64,000 bases of DNA from Mercurialis annua (taxonomy: Eukaryota > Streptophyta > Magnoliopsida > Malpighiales > Euphorbiaceae): contig NC_065574.1 of the NCBI RefSeq assembly GCF_937616625.2, positions 5,954,501 through 6,018,500 on the forward strand, read 5' to 3'. Each line of letters begins with the position of its first letter. The first letter of the stretch is position 1. Below, piece after piece: positions 46,568 to 59,092 of this stretch. Under the pieces are notes generated by a model that did no database searches, had not been told where the DNA came from, and saw only the letters and a program-made list of their open reading frames with translations. A program made the position numbers and the translations under genes.

Positions 46568-47295
46568 TAGATAGGAAGAAAGATTGTAATTTTTGATTCG
46601 CTTGGTTTAAAGAAAACTTATCTATTTTAGAAGTATATATCAAGTAATATGTATCTAGTTTAGAGGCATATATCAAATAATATATATGTATTTATTTTAA
46701 AATATAAAATATTAAAGAGTAAAAAAAAGTAGTGTAACTTACTTACTAATTGTTGACACATAATATATATGATTCAAATTATGTTTAATCATCCAAAAAC
46801 ATCATATTTTTTATTTATATTCTAAATCATTAAAATTGTCAAATTTAATTTTTAAATTTCAGTTTTAATTGTATTTCTATTTTTTCAAATTTAAATTTTC
46901 ACTTTAAAAGCGTTTAAATGTCTTTATTTGACACATAGTTTCAATTTTTGATGATTTAAAATATTAAAGTTTTTTTGTACATTGTGAAAAATATGAAGAG
47001 TATATTTGAGTTTTATTTAAGATGAAAAAACCTTTAATTTTAAAAAATGAACGCAATTGAAACTGAAAATTAAAAAATGGATAAAATTAACGATTTTAAA
47101 AGATTGAATATAAACGAAAAAGGCAAAAGGTGTGGGTTACTTTTTGGATGATTAGAACTTAAAATTTAAAGTTAAGAATTAGTAATATTTACTTAAATAA
47201 TTGCAGCACACTAATCGAGCTTTGCTAACTTGTCATTTAATTTTCTTTCCTGAAGTAAAATGAATTTTTGTTTGAAAGAGATGCTAATCATATTT
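46568..47295. other. AT-rich spacer
   Basis: No coding signal or structured repeat is seen in this stretch. Confidence 0.5.
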
Positions 47296-47661
47296 AGGCA
47301 AAACACATATTTAACTCCAGCATTTGTCCTTTTTTTATTTGTCTAACATTCAATTTCTATGCTTTCAATTTTATAGAAATTACATCCTCCATAACGAAAA
47401 TACTTTGTGCATTGTTAGTGCGATTGAAATACAAATTTTTTGTTTGTTTTCATATTTTAACTTTAATAAAATTTAGTCCCTCTACTTTTATTTTTACTAA
47501 CATTAGTCCCCACATCATGTTTCTCGGTTTTGAATTATATGACGGAAGGATCCAATGTCTACAACATTAGAAGATAAAGACTCAATGTTGACATAAAAAG
47601 TGCATGAATCCAATACCAAAAATAGTACAAATATAGGGACCCAAATATGGGTTATATGCCT
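47296..47661. mobile_element. Foldback element upstream of NPF gene
   Basis: It starts AGGCAAAACACATATTTAAC and ends with the imperfect complement AAATATGGGTTATATGCCT. The ends pair but the interior is looser. It ends about 120 bp before the NPF start codon and about 45 bp before the TATA box, so it makes up the proximal promoter. Confidence 0.55.
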
Positions 47662-47707
47662 TGTAAAGTTGTATTTATACCAATATTCTTCTACATTGCA
47701 CCGCTAC

Positions 47708-47716
47708 TATATATAA
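47708..47716 (+). promoter_or_regulatory. TATA box of NPF gene
   Basis: TATATATAA followed by GG lies 64 bases before the end of the leader, which fits a 5' UTR of roughly 30-40 nt. Confidence 0.6.
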
Positions 47717-47779
47717 GGACATGATACACCATTTCATTTAAATTAGTCCATATCTAAAATTTTACACAAACTTTGCCTT

Positions 47780-50700
47780 ATGGATAGTACTATTACTCCT
47801 ATTGTACTTAAAGATGGCCATGAACACAGCAATAATAGTTCTTCTTCCCCAAGAAAAGGTGGCTGGAAATCCGCCATTTTCATCATTTGTAAGCTTAATT
47901 TAACCCTTTTCCTTATCATCTTTTCATTTCCTTGAACAATTAAATTAGTTAATAATTTGTACTTTAATGTTTAATATCCATGGATTTTTTGCAGTGGTGG
48001 AGGTAGCAGAAAGATTTTGCTTCTATGGCGTGTCTGGAAATCTCATAACGTACCTCACAAATGTCCTTCATCAACCTACAGCCGTTGCAGCCAAGAATGT
48101 CAACACATGGATTGGTGTATCGTCGGTCTTTCCGATATTAGGAGCGTTTCTTGCCGATTCTTATCTCGGCCGCTTCAAGACCATTCTTCTCTCTACAATC
48201 GTCTTTTTGATCGTAAGTTTTCGGGTTTAACTTTTTTTACATTTCGGTTGCCGTCATTTTATTTTTTACATTTTAATAACTCAACATTTTTTTTAAACAA
48301 ATGGTTATTATAGTAATTCCGGTCATTAATTGCTAATGTGACAATAGAAAAATTGAATTACATATAATTTTCTGCCTGTCAGATTAAAGATAATTAAATT
48401 CATTTAGTACTCTCGTCGTAAAAATGAAAGTTGAGTTACAAAATATAAAGAAATGAAAAGATTGCTACTAAAATGTAAAAAAAAATTAACCCTAAGTTTC
48501 ATGTAGATTATTATTTTTTGTTTCTTTGGAAAAATAGCTGTCTATTTATGGCTTAATAAAAAAAAGTAAAAATATTTTGTACTATTTTCGACTTTATATG
48601 GTAAGTAACGTTAGGACTGACTGAATTTTTTGTGCACATGATGACATAGGGCACAGTACTGTTGACCTTGTCGGTTTCAATAATTCAGAATCATCACCGG
48701 GAAGCAGTGTTCTTTCTTGCTCTTTACATCTTAGCTATCGGTGAAGGCGGACATAAGCCCTGCGCGCAGACGTTCGCCGCCGATCAGTTTGACGAGGGGA
48801 AGCCGGAGGAGAAGGCGGCCAAGAGCTCATTCTTCAACTGGTGGTACTTAGGTATTGTTATTGGTGCCACCACTGCTGTATTTGGTGTCATATACGTCCA
48901 GGTATTTTCATATATTCTTCTTGTTTTGTTAATAAATTTTATTTTATCCACTGTGATCTCAAATTAGAGTCATATTCAAATTTGAGTTGGTGAAAAAAAT
49001 AAAATGATGTAAACTAATAAACTAATCAAAAGATACGTGTTAGATAAAATTCTATTCACATTAGGAAATCAATTTTTTCTCAAGCATCAATTTTTTTCAT
49101 TTTCAATAATAAAAATAAAAATAAAGTGATGCATCTGAATGTTGATATTTTGTCTATATTTGGTTTTTTTAATCATTTCTTCCTTCTTTCCTCTACTGTT
49201 ATCAATGATATTTTTTTTTCTTTTTTGCTCATTTTGTTTTTAAGTTGTCCTACTGTTTAGAATAGTCCGTAACGTATAAACAATGTCACTAAATTATTAA
49301 GAGGGATCATACACTAAAAAACTGTCATTTAGTGACAAATAAAATTCATCACAAATTTAGGACGGATTAATGTTTTTGCAATATAATCTAGCTTTGCGGG
49401 ATGCAGGGACGAAGCTAGAATATTTTTTTGGAGGGGCAAAAAACATTACTATTTTCATTTAAAAACTATTATAAAAAATAAAAAGAATATTAACTTCACT
49501 AAAAAGAGTGAGTCTAATTCAATATAAAAATATTAAATATCAGTCGCAAAATTTTACATTTTTTTTATATCATTAAATTCAGCAATAAATCATTAGACCT
49601 AATTAGCTATGAAAATATATTAATGATATAATTATTTGTTTAGTAAATGAATGAACAATTAAATTAAAATAACCGTATTAGCTAGTTTAATATACATATA
49701 TAAATTTTTAGTATTAAAGTTTACATACATGAATTCTATCACTAATTAATTATATAAAAAGAAATAGGAATTAAAATTTCTGGAGGGGCAAGTGCCACTC
49801 CTAGCCCCTATGTGCCTCCGTCCATGGCGGGATGGCTTTATGACGGAATTATATTGAATTTGTGATGGATGAAGATTCTGCCATTACAAAAGATATTAGC
49901 CATCACATAGTTTTTGTAACATTGAGTTGTATAAGCAAATAATTCGATATCAACAGGATAACGTGGGATGGACACAAGGATTTGGCATGTTGACCGGAGT
50001 TCTAGCAGTGGCATTGATCGTATTCTTGATCGGAATCAAACAATACCGTATCGAGATCCCAACTGGGAGCCCATACACTACGGTGGTTCAAGTATTTGTC
50101 GCGGCAGCAAAGAAGCGGCGAGTGGATGAGACGCAGCAGGGCTGGGGCATTTGCTGCGAAGATGAGAAAAATGGGGCTGACCTTGAGGTTCATGGTCAAC
50201 CTAAGGTTCGAAATTTAGGCCGAACCACGCAATTCAGGTATGGGTCAATTCTAAAGGCAAAATTATTGATGTTTAATGTTGTGTGACAAATTAAAAGTCA
50301 GCTCTTTTTCTTAGTGATTGCACTAAAATGAAGCATAACATAAAGGCTTGACAGGCGTCATATCAATACCAAAAACAAATGGGTTTCTTTTCTTTTCATT
50401 ATTATCATTTTACATGGTTCTCTGTTTAAAAAAAAAAAAATTTACATGGTTAAATTTATAATTAAATCAGTAAAATATGTAGTTTTTTTATTACAACAGA
50501 AAAAAAAAGACGCAACTAAAAAAAAACTATGCATCTTTATAATTAGGCTTTAAAAACATTATTAATTTTTTCAAAAAAATAAATCAATTTATGTTTAGCA
50601 ATTTATCATATTTTTTATATTTTTATATTTAGGCTGACTCATTATTAATTTCTCGCATAAAATTAGACTATTTAAATGGTGAAGTTTATTTACATGCTAA

Positions 50701-53142
50701 AGTAATTTATCATAAATCCGATCTAAGTAAAAAAGAATATATATATATGTGTGTGTGTGTTTTATGAATTTATCAGTGTACACGTACGTAGGATGTTGAT
50801 GAAAATATAAATTACTATTTATTATTTATTTTAGGCTAAACCCATTTGAAGGTTCCTGCACTTTAAATGTTTTTTTTGGAGGTCCTTATACTTCAATTTT
50901 ATATTATTTGATCTCTCCATTTACCTATTTTTCAATTTTCAAATCTTTTTGTAGTTTTTTATGGTCGCTCTACTTACAATTTTTTTACATTAGTCACATA
51001 AAAGGACATAAAAATTGAAAAATAAGAAAGTAGAGGGACCAATTTATACAAAATTGAAGTATAAGGACTTCCAGAAGAAAAAATTTAAAGTAAAGGGACC
51101 TCTGGATGGATTTTGTCTTTATTTTATTATTATTTGTATCTTTTAATATCTTTATGGCTTTATGGCATCATTGGCACGTGACCTTCCGCATATTGATTCG
51201 AATACTACAACTCATGGTGATGCCGTTAAGATGCAATATTGTCTATATGCACGAGCCGCAGGAAGATTGATAATCTTTATTAATTTATATTTTTTAGATA
51301 TTCAAACATTCATTTCCTTATTTTTTAATGTTTAGACTATTTTAAAAAAACATATATGTTATAACTGTCTCAATGAGGAGGGAGTTGACTGTCCACTAGT
51401 GCCAGTGGAACATTGCATGTGATACACATTTTTTATGAATCAAGGCATCATTTAATATCCTAAATTCACAATTCACTCATTTCATATATAGTTCTCCATA
51501 ATAATCAGCCTATTGAAACAAATTTCGGAGAACAATTAATTGTTTGGGATGTACATTCCATTTGTATCGAACCAAATCAGAATTTTGATTTTTTAAAGTC
51601 AAATCAAACAGAATTTATAAACAGTAAACCGTTTTAAACCAAACTAAACTAATGATTTCGGCTAATTTTTGGTTCGTTTCTGTTTTTTTTCCAAAACTTA
51701 ACTGATTTTTTATTTTCAAAATCGAACAAAACCAAGAAATTGATTTTTTTTTTTATATAATTGTAACAAAAATTGCAGGTTCTTGGACAAGGCAATGATT
51801 ATAGACAACAAAGATGTATCAAGCAACACAAGAAATCCATGGAGACTATGCACACTCAATCAAGTGGAAGAAGTAAAGCAAGTCCTCCGGCTAGTACCCA
51901 TATGGCTAAGTTGCTTGATGTTCACAGCAATATTAGTCCAAACTCACACATTTTTCATCAAGCAAGGCAGCACAATGGTCCGAACCATCGGACCAAAATT
52001 CATCTTCCCTCCAGCATCACTTCAGAGTCTAATAGGACTCACAATCCTCATCGCAGTTCCGGCTTACGACAAATTGTTCGTCCCCATGGCTCGGAAAATA
52101 ACAGGACATCCATCCGGCATATCTATGCTTCAAAGAATAGGTATTTAGCTGCGAAGCTGGGTTAATCTTTTTACGGTTACTAACTATAAGACTTTTAGGT
52201 AATAATTACCATCATTTCGTTTGTTATAATTAAGCATAAAATTACTTATATGGCGACAAACATATCGGATAATCACACAAATATATGTTGCCACATAAAT
52301 AATTTTAACCTAAAATACTATAGTAATTCGTCATTGATATAAAAGTAAAAATTTAGTAATTACCAAAATATAACAAATGAAATGATAGTAATCGTTCTAT
52401 AAAATGTATATAATTCGGTAACCACAAAAATTTTAAAACCATGGCGAAGAAAATATTGATAGTCAATTGCCGACCTTTTAATTTTTTGTACATTAATATA
52501 TTATACTATTTAGTACAAATTACACATATTAGAATCATTCTTGTTATATATTTACCACCTTATCTTTTTATTTTATACCATATTATAAAATCCGTTCTCT
52601 TCTAAAATAGTTTATGGCTTCTCCTTGTAGGTGTTGGATTATTCTTATCAATTCTCAAAATGGCAGTAGCAGCAGTAGTAGAGGCTAAAAGGGTCAACAC
52701 CGCAATCGAACACGGCCTAATCGATAACCCGAAAGCAATCGTACCGATGGCAGTGTGGTGGTTGCTACCACAATACATGATCAGTGGACTAGAAGATGTG
52801 TTTACAGTAATAGGATTGCAAGAATTATTCTATGATCAAATGCCAGAAGGAATGAGAAGTATGGGAGCTGCAGCTTATATAAGTATACTTGGAATTGGAA
52901 GCTTTATAAATAGTGGAATTATATCTGTAGTGCAAGCTATTACATCTAGATGGGGTCATAATGTTTGGCTTGGAGATAATGTTAATAGGGCCCATCTTGA
53001 TTATTTTTATTGGGTATTGGCAGTGTTGAGTGGCTTAAATTTATGTGTTTATGTATGGATTGCTAATGGTTTTGTGTACAAGAAAGTTGATGGTGATGAG
53101 GATCGAGAATTAATTAATGGAGGGGAGAAAAGTAGGCATTGA
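47780..53142 (+). CDS. NPF (NRT1/PTR family) proton-coupled transporter
   Basis: Major-facilitator transporter of the nitrate/peptide (POT/PTR) family, expected in the plasma or vacuolar membrane with 12 membrane segments. Six exons join in frame to 577 aa: 47780-47888, 47995-48212, 48650-48901, 49957-50237, 51779-52140, 52631-53142, all GT-AG. The first membrane segment carries the proton-coupling ExxER motif (VEVAERFCFYG). The family signature is in exon 3: AIGEGGHKPCAQTFAADQFD, followed by FFNWWYLGI. The long central cytosolic loop is in exons 4-5, with VFVAAAKKRRV. Later segments include QTHTFFIKQGSTM, FIFPPASLQS and, in exon 6, PQYMISGLEDVFTVIGLQEL. Length is normal and no break is present. 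The sequence looks closest to the NPF5 group, but the subgroup and substrate (nitrate, peptide, hormone or other) are inference. Introns 3 and 4 each host a transposon. Confidence 0.95.
49404..49826. mobile_element. hAT-type MITE in NPF intron 3
   Basis: A 423-bp element is flanked by a perfect 8-bp direct repeat GCGGGATG (49396-49403 and 49827-49834), the hAT duplication length. The ends are CAGGGACGAAGC and, inverted, CATGGACGGAGGC, which fit hAT termini. The interior is AT-rich with no transposase. It seems to sit inside an older foldback (about 49310-49915) with arms containing TTCATCACAAATT and AATTTGTGATGGATG. Confidence 0.8.
50834..51117. mobile_element. Foldback MITE family copy 1, NPF intron 4
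   Basis: The left arm reads GGCTAAACCCATTTGAAGGT and the right arm pairs with it (GGGACCTCTGGATGGATTTT). Inner parts include GGTCCTTATACTTCAATTTT and its complement. The same family is found at 60699-60986 and 62448-62782. Confidence 0.75.
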
Positions 53143-53864
53143 GTGTTGGAGAGACTTTAGAATTCATGGTTGATTTTAAATTAGTATTGTATCATAATCA
53201 AATGCTGCAATATATCATCTGTGTTAAGCTTGGGTCAACTCGTTTTTTTTTCATTTAAGTATAATTTTTTTTTTGGTTTAACTTATGTAAAGGCTCTTGT
53301 ATTAGTCGACTTTTGTTTATTTTGTCCCTCGTTAAAGTTTATTATTCCGTTAGTTCCTAAAAAATGGATTATCCAATAAATTGATCTTTTTATGGCCGTG
53401 TATTCACTCGTTTAAAAAGTAATGAACATAACACATATTTTGAATCCTTGTATTATATATCACGCTTTTTTTAATTTTTTAATTGGACCATTTTTCGTAT
53501 ATTGTCAAGATTGAGTTCTTATATTTTTGTTTTTGTAGACATTATAAGTCTTTCCGTCAAAGTATTTTTGTAGATATTATAAGTCTTTTTGTCATGAAAA
53601 TAAAATGCATAATGACTGAAATAATTTCTTTTATTTATTTAAATTATAATGTCTTAAATTTGGTCCGTACACTTTTACTTTTGTGAAAATAAGTCTTTCA
53701 ATCTTTTTTTTCTAATTACATGACACCGCAAATATTTTTGTGACGGATATATTCAATGTCTATAAATTAAAAGTTTAAGGATGCAAAATTAATATATAAA
53801 TTGTAGTAAAGAAATTTAATTAAAAAAAGTGACAATACAAAGACTTAAATATATATTTTGCCAG
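53143..53864. other. NPF 3' flank
   Basis: This contains the 3' UTR of the NPF gene and AT-rich DNA. A short duplication of GTAGACATTATAAGTCTTT-like text lies near 53536 and 53570. No further gene is seen. Confidence 0.5.
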
Positions 53865-54176
53865 ACTTAAGTAGCAATTTGCCCTTCAACTTGTAAGCAA
53901 TGGGCAATTAACATATAAATTAATTTTGTTGGCAAATCAATATACGAACTTGATGATTATGGGCAATTAGCCCATTTTGGCAAATTTATTTACAAGTTTA
54001 GGAGGCAAATTGTCAATCTAAAAGAAAATTAACTTACAAATTGAGGGGATAAATTGTCAAAATAGGGCAAATTGTCCATAATCACCAAATTCGTGTACTG
54101 ATTTACCCACAAAGTTAATTTATGTGTTAAATATTGCCCATTGCTTACAAGTTTAGGGGTATATTGTCACTTAAGT
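53865..54176. mobile_element. Foldback MITE, 312 bp
   Basis: It begins ACTTAAGTAGCAATTTGCCC and ends with the matching inverse TATTGTCACTTAAGT. The arms also share ACTTGTAAGCAATGGGCAAT and its complement. Nearly the whole element can fold back on itself. It is non-coding. Confidence 0.8.
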
Positions 54177-54253
54177 AAGCAATGAGTATGGATAGGGTCC
54201 CCGCCAAATCACCATCAAAACTATCAAGTGAATTGCTCGGATGATTGATTTTA

Positions 54254-54661
54254 AAGATCACTGAATTTTTAAATTTTTTTTATTTCAGTTATTGACAAAA
54301 TTTTTTATCAGTCACTGAACTATTTTTTTTTTAATCACTGAACTTTCATTTTTTTTCATTTTGGTATTTTCTGGCCAAAATTGCTTAGATGGCAGCCGGA
54401 ATTATTATTTTTTACCTGAAAACTTGCTATATATGCATAATTTGACCTAAAAACTCATATTTAAAGTGAAATTATGCATGTGTGATATAACTTTCAAAAT
54501 AAAACTAGCAAAATTATGTTGTCATATGTCAATTTACGGCTGCCACCTAAGTGTTTTTGACCTGAGATATCAAAATAAAAAAAAATGAAAGTTCAATAAT
54601 CAAGAAGGAAAAAAAATAGTTTAATAACTGAAATGAAAAAACTCGAAAGTTCAGTGATGAT
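54254..54661. mobile_element. Foldback MITE, about 0.4 kb
   Basis: The arms contain GATCACTGAATTTTT and ATTTCAGTTATTGAC on the left, and AATAACTGAAAT and AAAGTTCAGTGATGA on the right. An inner pair CTTAGATGGCAGCCG and CGGCTGCCACCTAAG supports a foldback. It is non-coding, with approximate ends. Confidence 0.65.
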
Positions 54662-54825
54662 AACCTGTTTATCATAAAGAGATTCGTTGTTTCCGACCCG
54701 CCTTATTCAATTTCGAGATCAATTACCCAAATTACTCATTTTCCAGATTTTCAGAAGATTAAAAATAGCATTTGTCGAAGCGATATCCTCGACTAATGCT
54801 GGTTTTATTGGATTATAAGTATAAA

Positions 54826-56824
54826 TCTACTATATATATATAAAGCAGGACGTTTTTTCCCATGGTTTGAAAAATTGACACTTGGCACACTCCTATTCAT
54901 TTTGAAAAACTATTATTTTAATTGTTTTGAAAAATATCTGTCATATTTAAAATATTTACTAATTATAATAGGCTAATTACTAAGGTAGTAACAAATGTAT
55001 TAAATTGCTAATATTAGTATCAATAATTTCAAACGAAAATTTTTTAAAGGTCAATAAATTGTATAGTTCATAAACTTTGGTCAAATAACCTAAGAATAAG
55101 TATGCCTTTGATAAAAAAAAACTAAGAGTAATTATCAAAATTAATTTTACAGTTACAAAATTTAATATACTCATTAACATTCAAAATTTAATACTCATTA
55201 ACATTAAGAAAAATCTTTTGATATACTCATATATCACCATTATATATATCCATACTTTTATTCTTATTCAATTGGTAAGTTTTTTATACTTTCTCTTATT
55301 CATTAGATTTTTTCTTTACAATTTTTTAGTTGTTCTAATTACTTCTTTTTTGTTCTATTATTCAAATACTATGCTCTAACTAATAATTTTTTATGCAGAT
55401 ATTAAAAGGACTTGCTGAATAGAGAATAAATCAACAAGTTTTATCACCATCTTTGTCTTCAAATTTTTAAATTTTTTATTCTCATTTATCTTTTTTTTAT
55501 TCGTATGTAGAGCTCTTATAATCATTCTCATTTTTGTTTTTTGTTTTTTTTTTGACATTTATAAACTTTTTTAAAAAAAAATTAATATGGCAAGATCTAT
55601 ATGTTTAGTTAATATTTGACACTCTCACAATCATCTCATACATTATTGTTTTAAATCTTCTTTTCTAAATGTGTGTGGTAAGAATAAATTGATTTATTAA
55701 TCTAATTTGGCAATATTTGTTTTTTTTTTAATTTCTCCATATTTCTTTATAAATTATATGGTAATATTGGAGAATTTAATACATCAATTGAATTTCTATT
55801 CAAATTTGTTTGGTAACATTTTTCTTTAAAATTAAAAAATAATTATTTTTAATTGGTATGACAAAATCGGTGAAGTTGAAATATCACTTGATTTTCTAAT
55901 TTAATTTATGGCAAGATCAACATTTTTTTTAGTTGATGGTTGACACTCACGATCATCTCATATATACTTCTTTTCAATCTTTACTTCTAAATGGATGTGG
56001 TAAAAATAAATTGATTTATTAATATAATTTGACAATATCATTCTTTTAAATTTCTCCATATTTCTGTTTAATCTATATGGTAATATTGAAGAATTTAATT
56101 ATTTTATACATCAATTGATTTTCTATTCAAATTTGGTAACATTTTTTTCTTTAAAATTGAAAAATGATTTTTTTTAATTGGTATGGAAAAATCGGTGAAA
56201 TTGAAATATTACTTAGTTTTCTAATATAATTTAGTAACATTTCTATCTTCTAAATTGTTAAATTACTTCATTGTATTTGTTATTATAAATTTGGTCAAAT
56301 TTAATGCATGTACCGGTCTGTTGAGCTAATTTTTTTTATTTGTATTTGATAAAGGAAAAATGATTAAAATTCAAAATAGAGAAAATAATAAATTATAATC
56401 ATACTCTTATTAATTTGTTTTTAATTTTTACAACATTCCTTTTTAATTGGCATAGTAAGATTTAATTGACTTGTTTAATTAATTTTATAGCATTTTTTTC
56501 TTAAAATTGCAATATCATTTTATTGAAACAAAATTGCAATGACATAGTTTTAAATTGATAAGGTAAATTGGCGAATTTAAAGTTTTAGTTAGTTTTAAAA
56601 GCTTAGAACTATGACTTTGATTTTAACAATATTCTTTGAATTTGGTAACAGTTGACAGTTTAAAAATATGAAAATAATATTAATTATCAATTGTGTAGTA
56701 TATCAGTATTTGTTTTTTGAGTTTTAATTTATAATTTAATAACTAACAAAATAAATTGATATATCAAAATTTAAAAATTAATAAAATTAAATAGAAAACG
56801 TGCAACGCACGGGACAAATGCTAG
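54826..56824 (+). mobile_element. Non-autonomous Helitron
   Basis: The 5' end is TCTACTATATATATATAAAG and the 3' end is CTAG, preceded by a hairpin CGTGC-AAC-GCACG (56799-56811) 9 bases before it. The element lies between A (54825) and T (56825), the usual Helitron target, and has no terminal inverted repeat or target duplication. These are the structural marks of plant Helitrons. No Rep/helicase coding was seen in the 2.0 kb, so it is non-autonomous. Confidence 0.75.
55587..56230. repeat. Two tandem 0.32-kb units within Helitron
   Basis: The block starting ATGGCAAGATC, and containing CAATCATCTCATA, AATAAATTGATTTATTAAT and AAAATCGGTGAA, occurs at 55587 and again from 55908. The spacing is about 321 bp and the copies are diverged by point changes and small indels. 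Confidence 0.8.
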
Positions 56825-57651
56825 TAGAAGTTATTTGTGGGTAAGAGTGGTAATCCCACATCAGTTAAAAATATTCAAAAAATTGAGTTTATTATATTGA
56901 ACACCAAAATATGGAATTAGAACCCAAGTAATATCCATTTTTTCTGATTGATTAGGAGATACTTTCTAACCGAACTACCACACAAGCACGCTTTCCTTCC
57001 GGCTGTCGAATCCAATTTGGTATCCAATTTGGTTCGACACTTATTAAATTACTAGGCTGTGCATTTAAATTCTCCCAAAAACGCTTTTTTTTAATTATAA
57101 AAGAGAAACAGTTTTACAACTCTGTATTAAAGGAGATTAGTTATTGTTTCTGTTTATTTTATTATCGTTTTAATATTTCGTATATCTCATTTCTTAAGTG
57201 GCGTAAGCTCTTTGCATAATATTGAAATTTTTGCTTCATTTTCGCATATTTCATATATCTCATTTCTTAAGTAATATAAATTTTCATTCATAAAAAAAAT
57301 CTTATGAAAACTAAAACAGCTGCTTTCATATTTTCACGAGGCGACTTAGTTTGAAACTCAGCCGGTCGTTTTATTCAGTAAATTCATTTAATTGAAAACT
57401 GTTTCAACAACTAATATAAACATGGAGTCCATTAGACATGAGCGTACGTAGTTTATTAGTATTGACAACAATGTCTTTAAAATAAGGAGCTGTAAAATGG
57501 TTGGTAATGGACGACAAATCCAAACCAGAAATCGCGGTGATGATGAGACTGAAATGTCTGGTGGTGTTAAAAGGCATTAGAGGCGGAGGGTGGTGCGGTT
57601 GGCGGTTGTCGTATGACGTGAGTAAGGAAGATAAAATTGTTTTATTAGGAC
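56825..57651. other. Intergenic, no gene
   Basis: Mostly AT-rich. A GC-richer segment at about 57490-57650 has open frames on both strands with low-complexity GGTG/GGCGG runs, and no product is recognised. Confidence 0.5.
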
Positions 57652-57990
57652 ATTTCCAACCCAACTCTAAAAAAAGATTGGGTCCCACCATTTAGAGTTG
57701 CGCAACTCTAATCCACCTCTAAAAACCGAGTGTTTATCCCATGCAACCGTTGCCCCACGTCATTTTTACATCAAGCCAATGAGCATTTGCGATAGGGAAT
57801 TTTTTAATTATTACTTATTTTTTTATCATTTAATTTTTCACATGGCTAACGCATAATTGGTTTGTTGCACGAATGACATGGCGCAACGGTTATGTGCAAT
57901 AATTTTTCCTAAAAACCTACTTTTTTAGAGTTTTTGAATAGTAAACTCTACATGTAGAGTTTCACTATTCACATCTCTATAAAAACTATT
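57652..57990. mobile_element. Foldback element related to 2575-2672
   Basis: The left half carries GCAACCGTTGCCCCACGTCA and the right half its diverged inverse TGACATGGCGCAACGGTTAT, so the element folds back. The outer arms CCTCTAAAAACC and CCTACTTTTTTAGAG pair loosely. The segment 57720-57835 is the reverse complement of a repeat at 2575-2672. Confidence 0.6.
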
Positions 57991-59092
57991 TTGTACTTTT
58001 TTATGTTTATCAATTGTTAGTTTAACCCATTAACTTTAATTTATACAATTATGTCCTATTATATTCAAATATTAAAAAATTATATCTTTATTACTTTACT
58101 TTTTATATGATTTTTAATAAAATGATAAATATTAAAAAACCGCATATATTATAAATTAATATATGGAGAACGCCAAAAGAATAGGGAACGGAAAATTGTT
58201 GTCGAGATTGTCGAGCTTTTTTTTCTTTCTAAAATTCGTGTTTATTCACTTTCAATATGAGCACGAATTTTAGCATTCAAGATATATTATTAAAAATATT
58301 AATATTTTATTCAATTTTATTTAATAAAATATATATTATTATATGATAAAAATATTTATTTAAATTTTATTATTTTACTATTGATAAAAAATATATGTTT
58401 TTATTTTTAGGATGAATATGTAAAAAAAGTTTGAATTTAAGTTAAGTTGTTAAAACAATAAAATAATATAGTCTAAAAATAGAACATTTGTTCCTCCCAA
58501 TCAACTCGAACCTATATAGGATATTTTTTTTAGAAATAAGTTTGCTTTTATAAATCAGCCAATAGAGTTTACAAGTTCCTTAACCGGGTAAGTAACTTCA
58601 CCGGTAAATAAAGCATCACGTCCGAAAAAACATATTGGACAAAGCAGAATGTTATAGTAAATAAGATAACTTCTAAAAAAAGTAAAGAAGATAAAACCTT
58701 TATGATGATGAAATACAAAAAATTATTATGAAGACGCACAACTAGGGGCCGGTAAACATACTATCAATTCAGTTAAAATTGAATTTAATTTTTTCAAATT
58801 AAACTAATCGATCAACTAAATATTAAAAATCAAATTGAATAAATAGTAGAATTGAGAAGAAACTGAACCGAATGAATAAAAAAAAAATGAATCGACCAAA
58901 TAAGTCGGTAATTCGATCAGTTTGGTTTAAAATAAAAAAAATTAGTTTATTTGGTCAGTTTGGTTAATTTGGATAACCCAAATGTCAAACCGAATTAAAA
59001 ATTAAAAATCCACATTTTATTTCATCGAAATCAAACCGACCGAACCCACCGAAGACACCTCTACGCCCAACCGAAGATGATCATACACATTG
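57991..59092. other. OMT 3' flank and AT-rich DNA
   Basis: No gene is seen. Around 58780-59060 there are many GGTTTGGTT/AACCGA-type tracts in both orientations, common in plant dispersed repeats, but no ends could be set. Confidence 0.45.

Noticed and set aside
58780..59060. Tracts of GGTTTGGTT/AACCGA as a possible transposon
   Set aside because: Such text is common in plant repeats, but neither inverted ends nor a target duplication could be defined.
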